Source of the DNA: Lachnoclostridium sp. UBA903
Lineage (GTDB): Bacteria > Bacillota > Clostridia > Lachnospirales > Lachnospiraceae
Assembly: GCA_002294045.1 (NCBI GenBank)
Contig: DBEP01000064.1
Span: 1-14,162, forward strand
Direction: 5' to 3'
DNA: 14,162 nt
The notes below the pieces were generated by a model that ran no database searches, was not told the DNA's origin, and saw only the letters and a list, made by a program, of their open reading frames with translations. The first letter of the stretch is position 1, and the number at the start of each line of letters is the position of its first letter. Positions 13,608 through 14,162 of this stretch are shown here, in pieces. A program made the translations under genes and the position numbers.

Positions 13608-14162
13608 ATGACAAAAATTATACTAACTACGGAAAGCGGTGCTGATTTGTCGGAAAAGTCTTTAAAAAAATATAATATCTTGACAGTGCCCTTTAGCGTA
13701 AATTTTCCGGACCGAACCGTTTATGACGGACAGATTTCGGTACAGGAGATTTATGATTATTATGAAAAAACGAAAAAAATCCCAAAAACAAATGCGGTAA
13801 GTCCTTATCAGTATACAGAATTTTTTGAAAATGCCGCAAGGGAATACCCGGAGCATGAAATAATCCATATCGGATATTCTTCAGGATGTTCCTCTTCTTT
13901 TGGAAATGCGCTCCTTGGAGTGAAAGAATGCAGAAAAGCAAAGGTTTATTAATTGATTCGAAAAACGTGTCGGGAGGATTAGGAAACCTTATTTTGACAG
14001 CTGCTGAAATCATCAAGATAAATCAAGAAGCTGCAGCAGAGATACTGATGGGAAAGATTATACCCTTCATAGAAAGGACACAGACTTCTTTTATCCCGGA
14101 TACATTAGAATTTTTAAGGGCAGGCGGAAGAGTTTCCAATGGAATGGCAATTGGTGCTGCCG
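13608..14162 (+). pseudogene. DegV-family fatty-acid-binding protein gene, frameshifted and cut by the window edge
   Basis: Start ATG 13608 (MTKIILTTESGADLSEKSLK) with AAGGAGG (13588-13594) 13 nt upstream; the earlier in-frame ATG 13578 is upstream of that site and unlikely. Frame one covers TESGADL (the family TDS.aDL), NILTVPFSV, TNAVSPYQY (family TSqPs) and IGYSSGCSSSFGNA (fatty-acid-pocket SSG.SSS), then KAKVY and TAA at 13950-13952. From 13955 another frame continues exactly as expected, IDSKNVSGGLGNLILTAAEI and FLRAGGRVSNGMAIGAA, up to the window end. Adding one base near 13949 would give KVYVIDSKNVSGG, the typical DegV core. DegV proteins bind fatty acids and, in Firmicutes (FakB), present them to the kinase FakA. 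Either the gene is broken or the sequence has a one-base error. Confidence 0.88.

Noticed and set aside
1..14162. CRISPR array, rRNA or tRNA genes, replication origin
   Set aside because: No regularly spaced repeats, no cloverleaf or rRNA signature sequence, and no iteron or DnaA-box cluster were seen.

Overview
The window looks like a low-G+C Firmicute, most likely a Clostridia/Lachnospiraceae-type anaerobe. Evidence: AT-rich DNA, strong AGGAGG ribosome binding sites, an EFR1-type flavodoxin/ferredoxin, WG-repeat and RHS proteins, a DegV protein, and an AraC-linked heterodimeric ABC exporter-fold pair. The species cannot be named from the sequence alone. The left 5.3 kb is clearly richer in A+T, and more decayed, than the ABC transporter block.

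Positions 1-5340 are a polymorphic-toxin (RHS-type) accessory region. It opens with the C-terminal end of a larger protein that finishes in a GH19/lysozyme-like hydrolase domain. A lipoprotein resembling the extracellular part of the lysozyme-binding anti-sigma factor RsiV follows at once. Together they look like a cell-wall-degrading toxin tip and its surface-anchored immunity protein, which is the most interesting system in the window. Next comes about 0.9 kb without a gene (repeats, inverted repeats and a very long hairpin), then the left part of an IS110-family element with a bridge-RNA-like fold upstream of its transposase. The transposase is cut off and joined directly to a WG-repeat gene that has lost its 5' end. 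After that lie two terminator-like hairpins, a small gene broken by frameshifts, and a decayed RHS-core fragment with stops and frameshifts.

Positions 5363-6109 encode an intact EFR1-family protein (flavodoxin-like N-terminus plus two 4Fe-4S clusters). Positions 6496-10039, on the minus strand, are a two-gene operon for a heterodimeric ABC transporter. A divergent AraC-family regulator (10225-11202) follows, and the shared intergenic region holds a direct repeat with a 21-bp period, suited to AraC-type binding. This matches the known layout of siderophore-linked YbtPQ/YbtA-like modules, but the substrate is unproven.

Positions 11319-12803 are a TetR repressor and a divergent short-chain dehydrogenase with a perfect 12+2+12 palindrome between them, probably the TetR operator. 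From 12804 the sequence holds a histidine-kinase H-box remnant, a strong terminator, a complete 25-residue membrane peptide gene with its own promoter and terminator, and a degV-family gene broken by one apparent single-base deletion and running off the right edge.
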